Shown piece after piece: positions 11,720 to 19,873 of a stretch of DNA of 64,000 nt. The stretch lies in contig NZ_JOJE01000031.1 of assembly GCF_000720255.1 (NCBI RefSeq), forward strand, positions 62,001 through 126,000, in the 5' to 3' direction. Under the pieces are notes generated by a model, which had not been told where the DNA came from, searched no databases, and saw only the letters and a list, made by a program, of their open reading frames with translations. A program made the position numbers and the translations under genes. Origin of the DNA: Streptomyces griseus subsp. griseus. Lineage in GTDB: Bacteria; Actinomycetota; Actinomycetes; Streptomycetales; Streptomycetaceae. The first letter of the stretch is position 1. Every line of letters starts with the position of its first letter.

Positions 11720-11976
11720 TAGGGACTGTCCGGCGGATCAGGTCGCAGGAAGGCAGCGGTGACTCATCGACCCGGGTGAGCGGGGTCGTGGGGGTCCCCC
11801 CGCGCGAGCGAAGCCGAGCGTGGGGGAACGTCCAACTGCAAGGCGGAGGAGGGCGTCGACGCGATGGGGCCCCCGCGAGCGAAGCCGAGCGTGGGGGGAG
11901 TCGGCAACCGACGACAACGCCGCAGGTGGACGGGCCAGACCCCGCGTCTGCGGCATGATCCGCCGGACAGCCCCTA
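11720..11976. mobile_element. 257-bp MITE-like element with terminal inverted repeats and TA duplication
   Basis: The left end GGGACTGTCCGGCGGATCA (11722-11740) and the right end TGATCCGCCGGACAGCCCC (11956-11974) are inverted repeats that match at 18 of 19 positions. Both are flanked by TA, as expected for a target-site duplication of IS630/Tc1-like or some IS5-group transposases. There is no transposase gene inside. The interior holds two identical 23-bp copies (11804-11826 and 11875-11897) of a GAGCGAAGCCGAGCGTG-containing motif, each bracketed by C-runs and G-runs able to fold into a hairpin. The 303-base gap between the flanking genes contains nothing else recognisable. Confidence 0.7.
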
Positions 11977-12573
11977 ATCCGGGAAGCTCTCGCCGTCGGC
12001 ATGGCGGAGGCAGGACGTGACGACCACGAAGGGCCACAGGGACTGGATGGACGTCACGACCCGTTCGGCGACCCCGGCGGCGCCGTGCCCCTGCATCTCG
12101 ATGACGAACCAGGCCGCGCCGACGCCCATCAGGAGGGTCACCGCCACGGAGGGCACGGGCCGCAGACCCCACGGTGCCGCTCGACCGCGCTGGGCGGCCA
12201 GCACCGGCCACACCGCCAGAAGGGTGAACCCGACCACGGTGACGGATCCGTGCCGGAGGGAGCCGCCGTTGCTGGGTGCCGGAAGCACGGCCACCACCAG
12301 CGCCGTCACTCCACCGGCCCCGAGTGCCACGCGACCGGCGAGCGCGGCCGCCCGCAGTCCCCAGGCGGTGAGCAGGTGACAGGCGCCCAGGGCGACCAGT
12401 GCTCCGGTCATCACCCAGAACCCGGCAGCGCCGTAGGCGGCCAGGACGCTGATGGTCTGGGTGACCGGGTCGTAGGCGGGCCCTTCGATCAGCCCCGCGA
12501 CCGTCCAGCCGACGGCCAGGAGGACCGGCGCACACCCCGATGAGAACAGGGCCCACTTAGGCACGACTCGCAT
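11974..12573 (-). CDS. DUF998 family membrane protein
   Basis: A 199-residue integral membrane protein with about six hydrophobic helices, starting APVLLAVGWTVAGL. It contains the PAYDPVTQTISVLAAYG motif after the first helix that defines DUF998. Function is unknown. The stop codon TAG (11976-11974) is built from the TA target duplication plus the first base of the MITE right end, so the insertion seems to have set or shortened the C-terminus. No strong ribosome site is seen; CGTGTTT-type sequence precedes the ATG at 12573 poorly. A BrkB-type gene lies just upstream on the same strand, so co-transcription is possible. Confidence 0.85.
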   Translation of the reverse strand: MRVVPKWALFSSGCAPVLLAVGWTVAGLIEGPAYDPVTQTISVLAAYGAAGFWVMTGALVALGACHLLTAWGLRAAALAGRVALGAGGVTALVVAVLPAPSNGGSLRHGSVTVVGFTLLAVWPVLAAQRGRAAPWGLRPVPSVAVTLLMGVGAAWFVIEMQGHGAAGVAERVVTSIQSLWPFVVVTSCLRHADGESFPD

Positions 12574-12630
12574 CGAACCACCGTAAAACAGCCCAACGCC
12601 GTGCGGCGTCGGGACCCGCGAGCGGTGACG

Positions 12631-13518
12631 TCACTCCCGCGCGGCCTCGCCGCGTGCGGACGTCGCAGTGCCGAGTCGTCGCGCCATGAAGGGTTCCTGG
12701 GACATGACGGCGCCGACGCTGATGCCGACGGCGACGGCCACGCAGACCACGATCAGCCAGGAGAGCAGGACGAAGACCGAACCGGCGGAGCCGTACTCCT
12801 CCAGGGCCCGGTTGATGGCCCGTGGCATGTAGAAGTGCGCGGTCGCGGACAGGGCGGTGGCCGCGATCGCCGTGAGAGCGGCACCCGGCAGAAGGGGAGG
12901 CCAGCGGACGACACCGTTCAGCAGGAGGTGCTGGGTCCACCACCACAGCGCCGTCTGTGCCACGAGGGTGATCGGCAGCCCCAGCCACAGGCCGAGCCCG
13001 AACCCGTCGCGCAGCGGTTCCTGCAACACCAGAACGACGAGCCACACGGCGATCCAGACCAGCCACCGCCAGGGCGCGAGGCTCGTGCCGGCCCGGGGCG
13101 TCCGCCAGGCCCGTCGGCACAGCCGCTGCACCGCGCGGCTCACGGCGGTGGCCGACAGCAGCACCATCAGTCCGCCGATCACTCCGGTGGCCTGCTGGAG
13201 ATCGCCGCTGTGGGGCTGGAACGCCTGCTCCAACTGGGACTTCGCTGCCCCGGTCAGACCGAAGACGGCGCTCACCGAGGCGATGAGCTGCTTCTGCACG
13301 GACGTCGGGGCGTACGCGCCGACCACGAAGACCAATGGCACGGCGGTGAGGAAGCACTGGGCGGCGAGGCGGGTGGCGGAGTCGAAGATGTTCACCGAGA
13401 CCATGCGGTCCACGAGGCGGGTGACCACCGGGAACCGGGACTCGACCCGGGCGTGGAACACCTTCGCGGAGGCGGCCACGCCACTGGCCCGGCCTCGCCA
13501 CCACGACCCGCGTGGCAT
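12631..13518 (-). CDS. YihY/virulence factor BrkB family membrane protein
   Basis: A 295-residue inner-membrane protein of the YihY/BrkB family (UPF0761) with about six transmembrane helices, such as LAAQCFLTAVPLVFVVGAYA near the start and SVFVLLSWLIVVCVAVAVGI near the end. Biochemical function is unsettled; many members are annotated as putative transporters. The ATG at 13518 overlaps the TGA of a 25-codon upstream reading frame that has a strong ribosome site (see 13518-13595), which points to translational coupling and decides the start. The open frame extends further upstream to 13746, but that part is Arg-rich and unlike the family. Confidence 0.82.
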   Translation of the reverse strand: MPRGSWWRGRASGVAASAKVFHARVESRFPVVTRLVDRMVSVNIFDSATRLAAQCFLTAVPLVFVVGAYAPTSVQKQLIASVSAVFGLTGAAKSQLEQAFQPHSGDLQQATGVIGGLMVLLSATAVSRAVQRLCRRAWRTPRAGTSLAPWRWLVWIAVWLVVLVLQEPLRDGFGLGLWLGLPITLVAQTALWWWTQHLLLNGVVRWPPLLPGAALTAIAATALSATAHFYMPRAINRALEEYGSAGSVFVLLSWLIVVCVAVAVGISVGAVMSQEPFMARRLGTATSARGEAARE

Positions 13519-13595
13519 CAACCGCCGACGGGGACGACGCCTGGGCACGGCAACCGGATTCCGACCGCCGGCGGCACCCGCGCGGAAGTCTCCAT
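13518..13595 (-). CDS. 25-residue leader ORF translationally coupled to the BrkB gene
   Basis: The frame begins at an ATG (13595) seven bases after GGAAGGAG, the best ribosome site of the neighbourhood, and ends in TGA that overlaps the ATG of the BrkB-type gene (TGATG). The peptide starts METSARVPPAVGI and has no recognisable domain. It may only serve to load ribosomes for the downstream gene. An alternative is that it is the true N-terminus of the protein separated by a frameshift. Confidence 0.45.
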   Translation of the reverse strand: METSARVPPAVGIRLPCPGVVPVGG

Positions 13596-13769
13596 GGAGC
13601 TGCTCCTTCCCACGTCCAGAGTGCGCGCAGGCGAGCGCCCCGGCACGTTCTGACCGCAACCGCCCGGCGGGCGCCCGCCATGAGACGCGGGTGGGTCGCA
13701 CCCGCGCGTAGGCTCGACTCGTTCCGTGCACGATGGGTGGGAGCATCTACCAACTGACGGGATGACGGG

Positions 13770-14105
13770 TCAGTTGACGACGGTGTAACTGCGCCACAGC
13801 GCCTCGGAGGGCACCACGCCGTCCTGCGTCTGGGTGGCCAGATAGACGCTCGCCCCGCCCCGCGGCTCGGTGCAGTCGGCAGTCGGGTAGAGGACGATGT
13901 CGCTCTGTGTCCAGTTGGCGACATGGGTCACCGCCGCGCTGAAACGGTGGCACCCGTCGACCCCCGGGTTGGTGATCTTCTCGACACGCTCGCTCGTGTG
14001 GCGCGCCTCGATCGTGCCCAGGGCCTGCTTCTCCGTGCAGGCCGTCAGTGCCATACCGAGCACGACGATGCCGCTGAGGGCCATCATCGACCGTGAAACG
14101 GACAT
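13770..14105 (-). CDS. small putative lipoprotein
   Basis: A 111-residue exported protein of unknown function. The signal sequence MSVSRSMMALSGIVVLGMAL ends in the lipobox LTAC, so Cys at about residue 23 should be lipid-modified and the protein anchored on the outer face of the membrane. The mature part has two further Cys residues (DGCHRF and ADCTEP) that could form a disulfide. GGAGG precedes the ATG at 14105. No family is recognised. It sits between the BrkB gene on the same strand and the divergent gluconokinase gene. Confidence 0.75.
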   Translation of the reverse strand: MSVSRSMMALSGIVVLGMALTACTEKQALGTIEARHTSERVEKITNPGVDGCHRFSAAVTHVANWTQSDIVLYPTADCTEPRGGASVYLATQTQDGVVPSEALWRSYTVVN

Positions 14106-14282
14106 CGAGCCTCCTGTGCCCCAGCCGGGCGCCGGCCGGACGTCGTACGGCACCAATATCCGTCAGATTCGGTGAGCGCGCCCGACGAGGCGCCGTACGG
14201 CAGAACGGGCGACAGTGGACTGATCGCGGCGTTCTGGTCGCGGCGTCTGGCCGCGGTGTTCCACAGCACTCGGGGAGGCACG

Positions 14283-14810
14283 TTGGCCGGTACGGTCGGC
14301 AGTTCGCGGGTGGTGATCGTGATGGGCCCGTCCGCGTCCGGGAAGTCCACCGTCGGAGCACGGCTCGCCGGCCTGCTCGGTGTGCCGTTCCTGGAGGGTG
14401 ACGACCTGCATCCGGCGTCCAACCGCGCGAAGATGGCGTCCGGGCACCCCCTCTACGACACCGACCGGCGCCCGTGGCTGGCGGCTCTCACGGAGTGGAT
14501 CCGCTCCACCGGGGCGACGGGGCACGGGGGCGTGGTGGCGTGTTCGGCGCTCAAGCGGGTGTACCGGGACCAGTTCCGAGGGACGGGCGCGAACGTGTGG
14601 TTCATCTGCCTGGACCTCGACCGGGCGGTGGCCGCGGAGCGAATCGCGCGCAGGCGAGGGCACTTCATGTCACCGAAACTGCTCGACTCCCAGTACGCGG
14701 CCCTTCAGCCGCTTCAGGCCGACGGGCCGGGCGTCACGATCGACGCGTCGGGCAGCACGGAACACGTCGTGGCGGCGGCGCTGCGGGCGGCGACCGCGCC
14801 GGGCCCCTGA
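14283..14810 (+). CDS. gntK: gluconokinase (GntK-like P-loop kinase)
   Basis: A P-loop kinase that phosphorylates gluconate to 6-phosphogluconate. The Walker A motif is GPSASGKST (about residues 15-23), followed by the substrate region EGDDLHPASNRAKMASGHPL and the later ACSALKRVYRD, all typical of gluconokinase. The TTG at 14283 gives the family's usual length of about 175 residues and has GGGGAGG upstream, with a rather short four-base gap. An in-frame GTG at 14172 would add 37 atypical residues and has no ribosome site. The gene is not next to other gluconate genes. Confidence 0.85.
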   Translation: MAGTVGSSRVVIVMGPSASGKSTVGARLAGLLGVPFLEGDDLHPASNRAKMASGHPLYDTDRRPWLAALTEWIRSTGATGHGGVVACSALKRVYRDQFRGTGANVWFICLDLDRAVAAERIARRRGHFMSPKLLDSQYAALQPLQADGPGVTIDASGSTEHVVAAALRAATAPGP

Positions 14811-14948
14811 GCGGCCCGGCGAAGCGGGCGTTCCGGACCCGCGCCGAGCGACTCGTCGCGCCGAACAGGGAACGGCGGCCTAGGCTTGATTGGTGCATTC
14901 AGGTGAGCAGCACCGGACAGCGTGAACAGCGCCGAAAGGGGAGCGTCC

Positions 14949-16787
14949 ATGGACGACTACCCGCTCATCGAGAACCACGGACTCCTCGGCGATCTGCAGA
15001 CCGCGGCACTGGTGACCACCGACGGGACGGTCGACTGGCTCTGCCTCCCCCGGTTCGACTCACCCAGTGTGTTCGCCGCGCTGCTCGACAAGGACAAGGG
15101 CGGCCACTGCACGGTCCGGCCGAGGGGCGCGACGTACGCGACCAAGCAGCTGTACCTTCCGGACACGGCGATCCTGGTCACCCGGTTCATGACCGAGGCG
15201 GGTGCCGGGGAGGTGCTCGACTTCATGCCGGTGACGGGCCGGACGGCGACAGCCCGGCACCGGCTCGTTCGCATGGTCCGATGTGTGCGCGGCACCATGA
15301 CCTTCGAGATCTCGATCGCCCCGCGGTTCGACTACGGACGCCGCTCGCACCAGCTGCACCTCGCGGAACACGGCGTGGTTTTCGAGGCCGACGACGGCAC
15401 GACACTCACGGTGCACCCCATCCGGGAGCCGGAGGACGAACGGCTGCTGGACATCCTCACCGACAAGCACAACGACCTGCACCTCACGCTGACCCTCCAG
15501 GCGGGCCAGCAGCGCGGGCTGGTGCTGGAGTCGGGCGCAAACGGGCCGCCGCACCAGCTCCGTCTCACCGAGTACCAGCAACTCTTCGAGGAGAGCGTCA
15601 CGTTCTGGCGGTCCTGGCTCAGCCAGTCGCAGTACACGGGACGTTGGCGGGAGACGGTGGAACGTTCGGCGATCACGCTGAAGCTCATGACCTACGCGCC
15701 CAGCGGCGCCCTGGTGGCCGCCCCGACGGCGGCACTCCCTGAGCAACTGGGCGGCGAACGCAACTGGGACTACCGGTTCACCTGGATCCGCGACGCCTCC
15801 TTCTCGGTGTACGCCCTGCTGGGACTGGGCTTCACCGAGGAAGCGCGGGCCTTCATCCAGTGGCTGAGCGACCGGGTCAAGGAGCGGGCGGGCAGCGACG
15901 GCGACGCCGGCCCGCTCAACATCATGTACAAGGTCGACGGCTCCTCCGACCTGGACGAGCAGATCCTCGACCGCTGGGAGGGCTATGCCCGTTCCGCACC
16001 GGTGCGCATCGGCAACGGGGCCGCCACACAGCTCCAGTTGGACATCTACGGCGAGGCGTTGGACAGCATCTACTTCGCGCACCGACACGGAATCCAGGTC
16101 GGCCACCGGGGCTGGACCTCGCTGCTGACGAACCTCGACTGGCTGGTCGACCACTGGGACCAGGCGGGAGAGGGCCTGTGGGAGACCAGGGGCGGGCGCA
16201 AGGACTTCACCTACGGCCGGGTGATGTCCTGGGTGGCGTTCGACCGTGCCCTGCGACTCGCCGAAGCGAACGGACGACCGGCCGGGGCCGCCCCATGGCA
16301 GGCGGCGCGCGACGACATCTACGACCAGGTCATGAGCAAGGGGTGGAGCCAGGGCCGCCGGGCCTTCGTACAGCACTACGGCAGTGACGTCCTCGACTCG
16401 TCACTGCTGCGCATGGCGACGGTCGGGTTCATCACGCCCGAGGATCCGATGTGGTCGTCGACACTGGAGGCCATGGAGCAGGAACTGGTCAGCGACAGCC
16501 TGGTCTACCGGTACAACCCCGAGGCCTCGCCCGACGGCCTGCGCGGCTCGGAGGGCACGTTCTCGCTGTGCACGTTCATGTACGTCGACGCCCTGGCGCG
16601 CGCCGGACGCCCCGACCGGGCCAGGCTGGTCTTCGAGAAGATGATGGGGTACGCCAACCATCTGGGCCTGTACTCGGAGGAGATCGACCCCACGGGCCGT
16701 CAACTGGGCAATTTCCCACAGGCGTTCACCCATCTCGCCCTCATCGACGCCGCCATCACCCTGGACGCGGCACTAGACCCGAAGTAA
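14949..16787 (+). CDS. glycoside hydrolase family 15 protein (glucoamylase/trehalase-like)
   Basis: A 612-residue cytosolic GH15 enzyme without a signal peptide. The N-terminal beta-sandwich domain begins IENHGLLGDLQTAALVTTDG, and the (alpha/alpha)6 barrel contains NWDYRFTWIRDASFSVYALL (about residue 275) and the C-terminal EEIDPTGRQLGNFPQAFTHL with a conserved Glu. Actinobacterial members of this length act as glucan 1,4-alpha-glucosidases or acid trehalases; which one cannot be told. The ATG at 14949 follows AAAGGGGAG, which decides it over the GTG at 14922. It is the first gene after gluconokinase on the same strand, with 138 bases between them. Confidence 0.9.
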   Translation: MDDYPLIENHGLLGDLQTAALVTTDGTVDWLCLPRFDSPSVFAALLDKDKGGHCTVRPRGATYATKQLYLPDTAILVTRFMTEAGAGEVLDFMPVTGRTATARHRLVRMVRCVRGTMTFEISIAPRFDYGRRSHQLHLAEHGVVFEADDGTTLTVHPIREPEDERLLDILTDKHNDLHLTLTLQAGQQRGLVLESGANGPPHQLRLTEYQQLFEESVTFWRSWLSQSQYTGRWRETVERSAITLKLMTYAPSGALVAAPTAALPEQLGGERNWDYRFTWIRDASFSVYALLGLGFTEEARAFIQWLSDRVKERAGSDGDAGPLNIMYKVDGSSDLDEQILDRWEGYARSAPVRIGNGAATQLQLDIYGEALDSIYFAHRHGIQVGHRGWTSLLTNLDWLVDHWDQAGEGLWETRGGRKDFTYGRVMSWVAFDRALRLAEANGRPAGAAPWQAARDDIYDQVMSKGWSQGRRAFVQHYGSDVLDSSLLRMATVGFITPEDPMWSSTLEAMEQELVSDSLVYRYNPEASPDGLRGSEGTFSLCTFMYVDALARAGRPDRARLVFEKMMGYANHLGLYSEEIDPTGRQLGNFPQAFTHLALIDAAITLDAALDPK

Positions 16788-16826
16788 GTCCGGCCCGGGT
16801 TCAGCCGGTCGGCCCCCTCGCCCGGC

Positions 16827-17777
16827 TCACAGGACGGCCAGCGGATTCACCGGGGAGCCGGTGGCGGCGGGCAGCCGCAGTGGGGCGATCACGCACAGGA
16901 AGTGCCAGCGGTCCAGTCGTACGCACTCGGGCACCAGGTCCTCGAAGTCCAGGTAGTCCATGAGGTGCACGCCGAGGGCGTTCACGGCCAGGACGTGCAC
17001 GGGAAAGGGGACCTCGGGCACCGCGCTGGGTGCCGTGTCGTTGTTGCCGTCCGAGCCGAGGGCGGCCACGCGCCGCTCGGCGACGAAGCGCATCGCGGCC
17101 GGGTGCAGACCGGCACGGGCCCCGGCCGCGTTCCAGGCGCCGAGGTGCTGCCGCCGGCGGCGATGTCCGACGCGCACGAACAGCAGGTCGCCCGGTCCGA
17201 CCGTGACGTCCTGCGCCCGCTCCGCGGCCTCCAGGTCGTCGGCGGTGACATGGTCGCCGGGTTCGAGCCAGGGCACGCCCCGCAGGCGCGGGATGTCGAG
17301 AAGGACACCGCGGCCCACGATGCCGTCCCGTACCAGGTCCAGGGTGAGTGTGCCGGCGCCCCGCGGGGTCACCGAGCTCGCCGGGGCACCGTCGTAGAGT
17401 TCCCCGTCGAACACCACGTGGCAGAGGGCGTCGAGGTGGCTGTCGGCATCGCCGTGCACGTTCATGGCGAACCGGTCGCGGGCGAACTGCACGCCGTGCA
17501 TGTCCAGTTGGCCGTACTCCGGTGCGATCATCTTGTGGGACGCGGGCTGCGGGTCGTCAGGCCCCGGTGTGGTCTCGATCGGGGCGGCCAGCGACACCGT
17601 GCGTCCGTGCCGCACCTGGGAGGCGGCGGCCACCACACGCTCGGGTGTGAGCAGGCTCAGCGCTCCGCGCTCGGGGTGCCCGCCGTCAGCCGCCACCTGG
17701 TCGCGGAACCGGCGGTACAGGGCTCGGAAGTCCGCCGTGGACATGGTTGTCGTGCGCTGTTGTGTGTCGTACGTCAT
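16827..17777 (-). CDS. cyclase family protein (kynurenine-formamidase-like)
   Basis: A 316-residue metal-dependent hydrolase of the cyclase/KynB-like family. The metal-binding motif appears as NVHGDADSHLDALCHVVF (about residues 105-122), a variant of the HxGTHxDxPxH signature. Further conserved positions include LLDIPRLRGV and the C-terminal HFLCVIAPLRL. Relatives hydrolyse N-formylkynurenine or isatin, or act on amides. GAGGAGA precedes the ATG at 17777. It is convergent with the GH15 gene and stands 40 bases from it, with no obvious terminator between. Confidence 0.85.
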   Translation of the reverse strand: MTYDTQQRTTTMSTADFRALYRRFRDQVAADGGHPERGALSLLTPERVVAAASQVRHGRTVSLAAPIETTPGPDDPQPASHKMIAPEYGQLDMHGVQFARDRFAMNVHGDADSHLDALCHVVFDGELYDGAPASSVTPRGAGTLTLDLVRDGIVGRGVLLDIPRLRGVPWLEPGDHVTADDLEAAERAQDVTVGPGDLLFVRVGHRRRRQHLGAWNAAGARAGLHPAAMRFVAERRVAALGSDGNNDTAPSAVPEVPFPVHVLAVNALGVHLMDYLDFEDLVPECVRLDRWHFLCVIAPLRLPAATGSPVNPLAVL

Positions 17778-17817
17778 GGGGGTCTCCTCGACCGACGGTC
17801 GGTGGCGTGGGTCTCGC

Positions 17818-18760
17818 TCACGGCGGCCCGGACGGGTTGCCGTGCGCCGTTGCCGGAAGGCCGAACGGTTGGCCCGCCGGCGGTGCCCGGCGGCCGGACG
17901 GCAGGAGCTGGACCGTCACGAAGGCCGCCACGGCCGCGAGGATCACCACGGGGATCATCGCGGCGCTGCCCAGCACCAGGACGATCAGCACCACGCTGCT
18001 GACGGGCAGGTGCAGCGCGGCGGCCGAGGCGGCTGCCATGCCCGCCGCCATGCCTGGCACGACCCCGAGTCCGGGCAGCGGCGCGAGCAGGACTCCCGCG
18101 GCGGCGCTCAGGAGAACAGCGCGGGGAAGGTGGGTCCAGACGGCACGCCCAGCTTCAGGGTCAGGCTGCCGGTGGACAGACCGGTGCAGCGGCCGAAGCC
18201 GGTGAAGACCAGCGATCCGACGCCGCTGGACAGGAGCGCGGGCAACATGACCGCGAACAGTTGCGAGCCGCCGACACCGGCCACCTCCATGAGGATGACG
18301 GCGCCGATCAGGCGGTTGCCGAAGATCGCGGAGAGGGCCGCGGCGGAGCCGGCCGCGCCGAGGAGGGCCGTGCTCTGCGGCGTCGTAGGGGCACGCGCCG
18401 GCCGCGCGAAGAGAGCCGCCAGGCCGCCTCCCAGCGCGATCAACGGTGCCTCCGGGCCGAGCGTGGCGCCCAGCGTCGGACTGACCAGCGCCGCGATGAT
18501 CACGCCCGGCAGGGCGGCGGGTGCCGTTCCCGGGGCGTGCAGCCCCAGGGCGGGGACGTGACCGCCGACGCCCGGCAGGTACCGGACGACCAGGCCGACG
18601 ACGAGACCGGCGACGGTCAGGAGGGGCAGCGGCCACCACCAGGGAGGCCTGTCCCACCCGAAATGCTCCGGCCAGTCGGTCCACAGCAGATTCTCCAGCT
18701 CGTGCAGCCCGGCGAGAAACCAGAACGCGGCGAGGGGACACCCCCGCCTGCCCGTCCCAG
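17818..18760 (-). pseudogene. ClC-type chloride channel/ion channel protein, 5'-truncated and frameshifted
   Basis: Reading leftward, a ClC-like membrane protein is recognisable from FWFLAGLHELENLLW near 18735 but has no start codon; an in-frame stop lies just upstream next to the SHOCT gene. The selectivity-filter-like segment LGPEAPLIALGGGLAAL is present. At about 18115 the frame ends at a TGA, and the protein continues in another frame as LLSAAAGVLLAPLPGLGVVP to the stop at 17818. Around 40 N-terminal residues are missing. It is therefore most likely inactive. ClC proteins move chloride or protons across the membrane. Confidence 0.72.
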
Positions 18761-18770
18761 CCCTTCCGCC

Positions 18771-19058
18771 TCAGCCGAGGACCCGGCGCTTCTGGGACTC
18801 GAACTCCTCGTCGGTGAGGACGCCCTGCGCCTTCAGGTCGGCGAGTTGCTTCAGCTGATCGATCTTGTCGGTCATCTCGTCGGCGGCCGGCTGCGATGTG
18901 GCGACCGGGGTGCCGGCGCCCTGTGGCGCCACGGCCTGCTGTTCATCGTCCTGCTGAGCCCATCGGCCCGCCTGACGTCGCGACACGCGGTTCGACACCG
19001 CGGTGGCCGTTCCCGAGATCACTGCGGTGCGCGCGACACCGCGAAGGAGTCCTGGCAT
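18771..19058 (-). CDS. SHOCT domain-containing protein
   Basis: A 95-residue protein. The C-terminal 30 residues are a SHOCT domain (QLKQLADLKAQGVLTDEEFE), a short helical hairpin found at the ends of many proteins. The N-terminus (PGLLRGVARTAVISGTATAV) is weakly hydrophobic and may associate with the membrane. GGGAGATGAG lies before the ATG at 19058. Small SHOCT proteins of this form are very common in Streptomyces and their role is unknown. Its 3' end abuts the broken ClC gene. Confidence 0.85.
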   Translation of the reverse strand: MPGLLRGVARTAVISGTATAVSNRVSRRQAGRWAQQDDEQQAVAPQGAGTPVATSQPAADEMTDKIDQLKQLADLKAQGVLTDEEFESQKRRVLG

Positions 19059-19352
19059 GCTCGCTCATCTCCCGTGGGGCGCCCTGGGCACCGGACACGA
19101 CGGACAGTCCCTCCAGCCATTGCAACACTCGCGCGAACACCCCGCATGTCCGGCGAGGGGAAGCGGTGTGTCGGCCATCGGCGGGCGGTGGGCGTTCGGG
19201 GCGGGGCAAGGGTCGGTGGCGCCTACATGCCGTGTCGGTCCCGCCGTCCCGGGGCCACCGCCTTCGTCCGAAATGCCTGTGTTCGATGTCGGACATCACG
19301 TCGTTGACCTCGTTGTCGCCACGGCAGGCGTCCAAGTCGACGACGGAGCCGG
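19059..19352. other. gap without a recognisable gene
   Basis: This 294-base stretch separates the SHOCT gene from the truncated ABC gene. Short open frames exist on both strands but none has a ribosome site together with a recognisable motif. A short palindrome (CGATGTCGGACATCG-like) lies near 19281. The right edge is the point where similarity to the ABC ATPase stops, so a deletion junction is likely near 19350. Confidence 0.4.
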
Positions 19353-19826
19353 TGGCCGCTGCGGGTCCGGGAGAACGTCACGCTCGGGCAGCCCCGCACC
19401 CGCGACGACGGACCCGTGTGGGAGGCGGTCGACGCCGTCGGCATGCGCGAGGCCGTCGAGGGCCTGCCCGCCGGGCTGGACACCCTCCTGGCCCGTGAGG
19501 TGTTCGGGGGTGCGGAGTTGTCGGGCGGGCAGTGGCAGCGGCTCGCCTGCTCCCGGGCCCTGTACCGCCGGCCGGCCCTCCTGATCCTGGACGAGCCCAC
19601 CTCCCAGATGGACCCCCGCGGCGAGCACCAGATCTTCGAACGCATCAAGGCCATCGCCGCCGACCGCATCACGATCGTCGTCACCCACCGCCTGGAGAAC
19701 ACACGGGTCGCCGACCACATCGTGGTGATGGAACAGGGCCGCATCACCGAGCAGGGCCACTACGACGACCTGGTCCAGGCCGGCGGCACGTTCGCCGAGC
19801 TTCTGCGGCTGTCGCAGGACCGCTGA
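19353..19826 (+). pseudogene. ABC exporter ATP-binding domain, 5'-truncated
   Basis: The frame contains the second half of an ABC nucleotide-binding domain: WPLRVRENVTLG after the Q-loop region, the signature motif LSGGQWQRLACSRAL, Walker B LLILDEP and the H-loop VVTHRLEN. The Walker A half and any membrane domain are missing; similarity begins abruptly at about 19353 with no start codon. The nearest in-frame GTG/ATG would give a non-functional half domain. The C-terminus (GTFAELLRLSQDR) is normal for ABC exporters of the fused membrane-ATPase type. This is a deletion remnant. Confidence 0.8.
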
Positions 19827-19873
19827 GCCGCCTCACCGCCGAGCGGGCCCGGGTGCGATGGGTCCCGGGCCCC

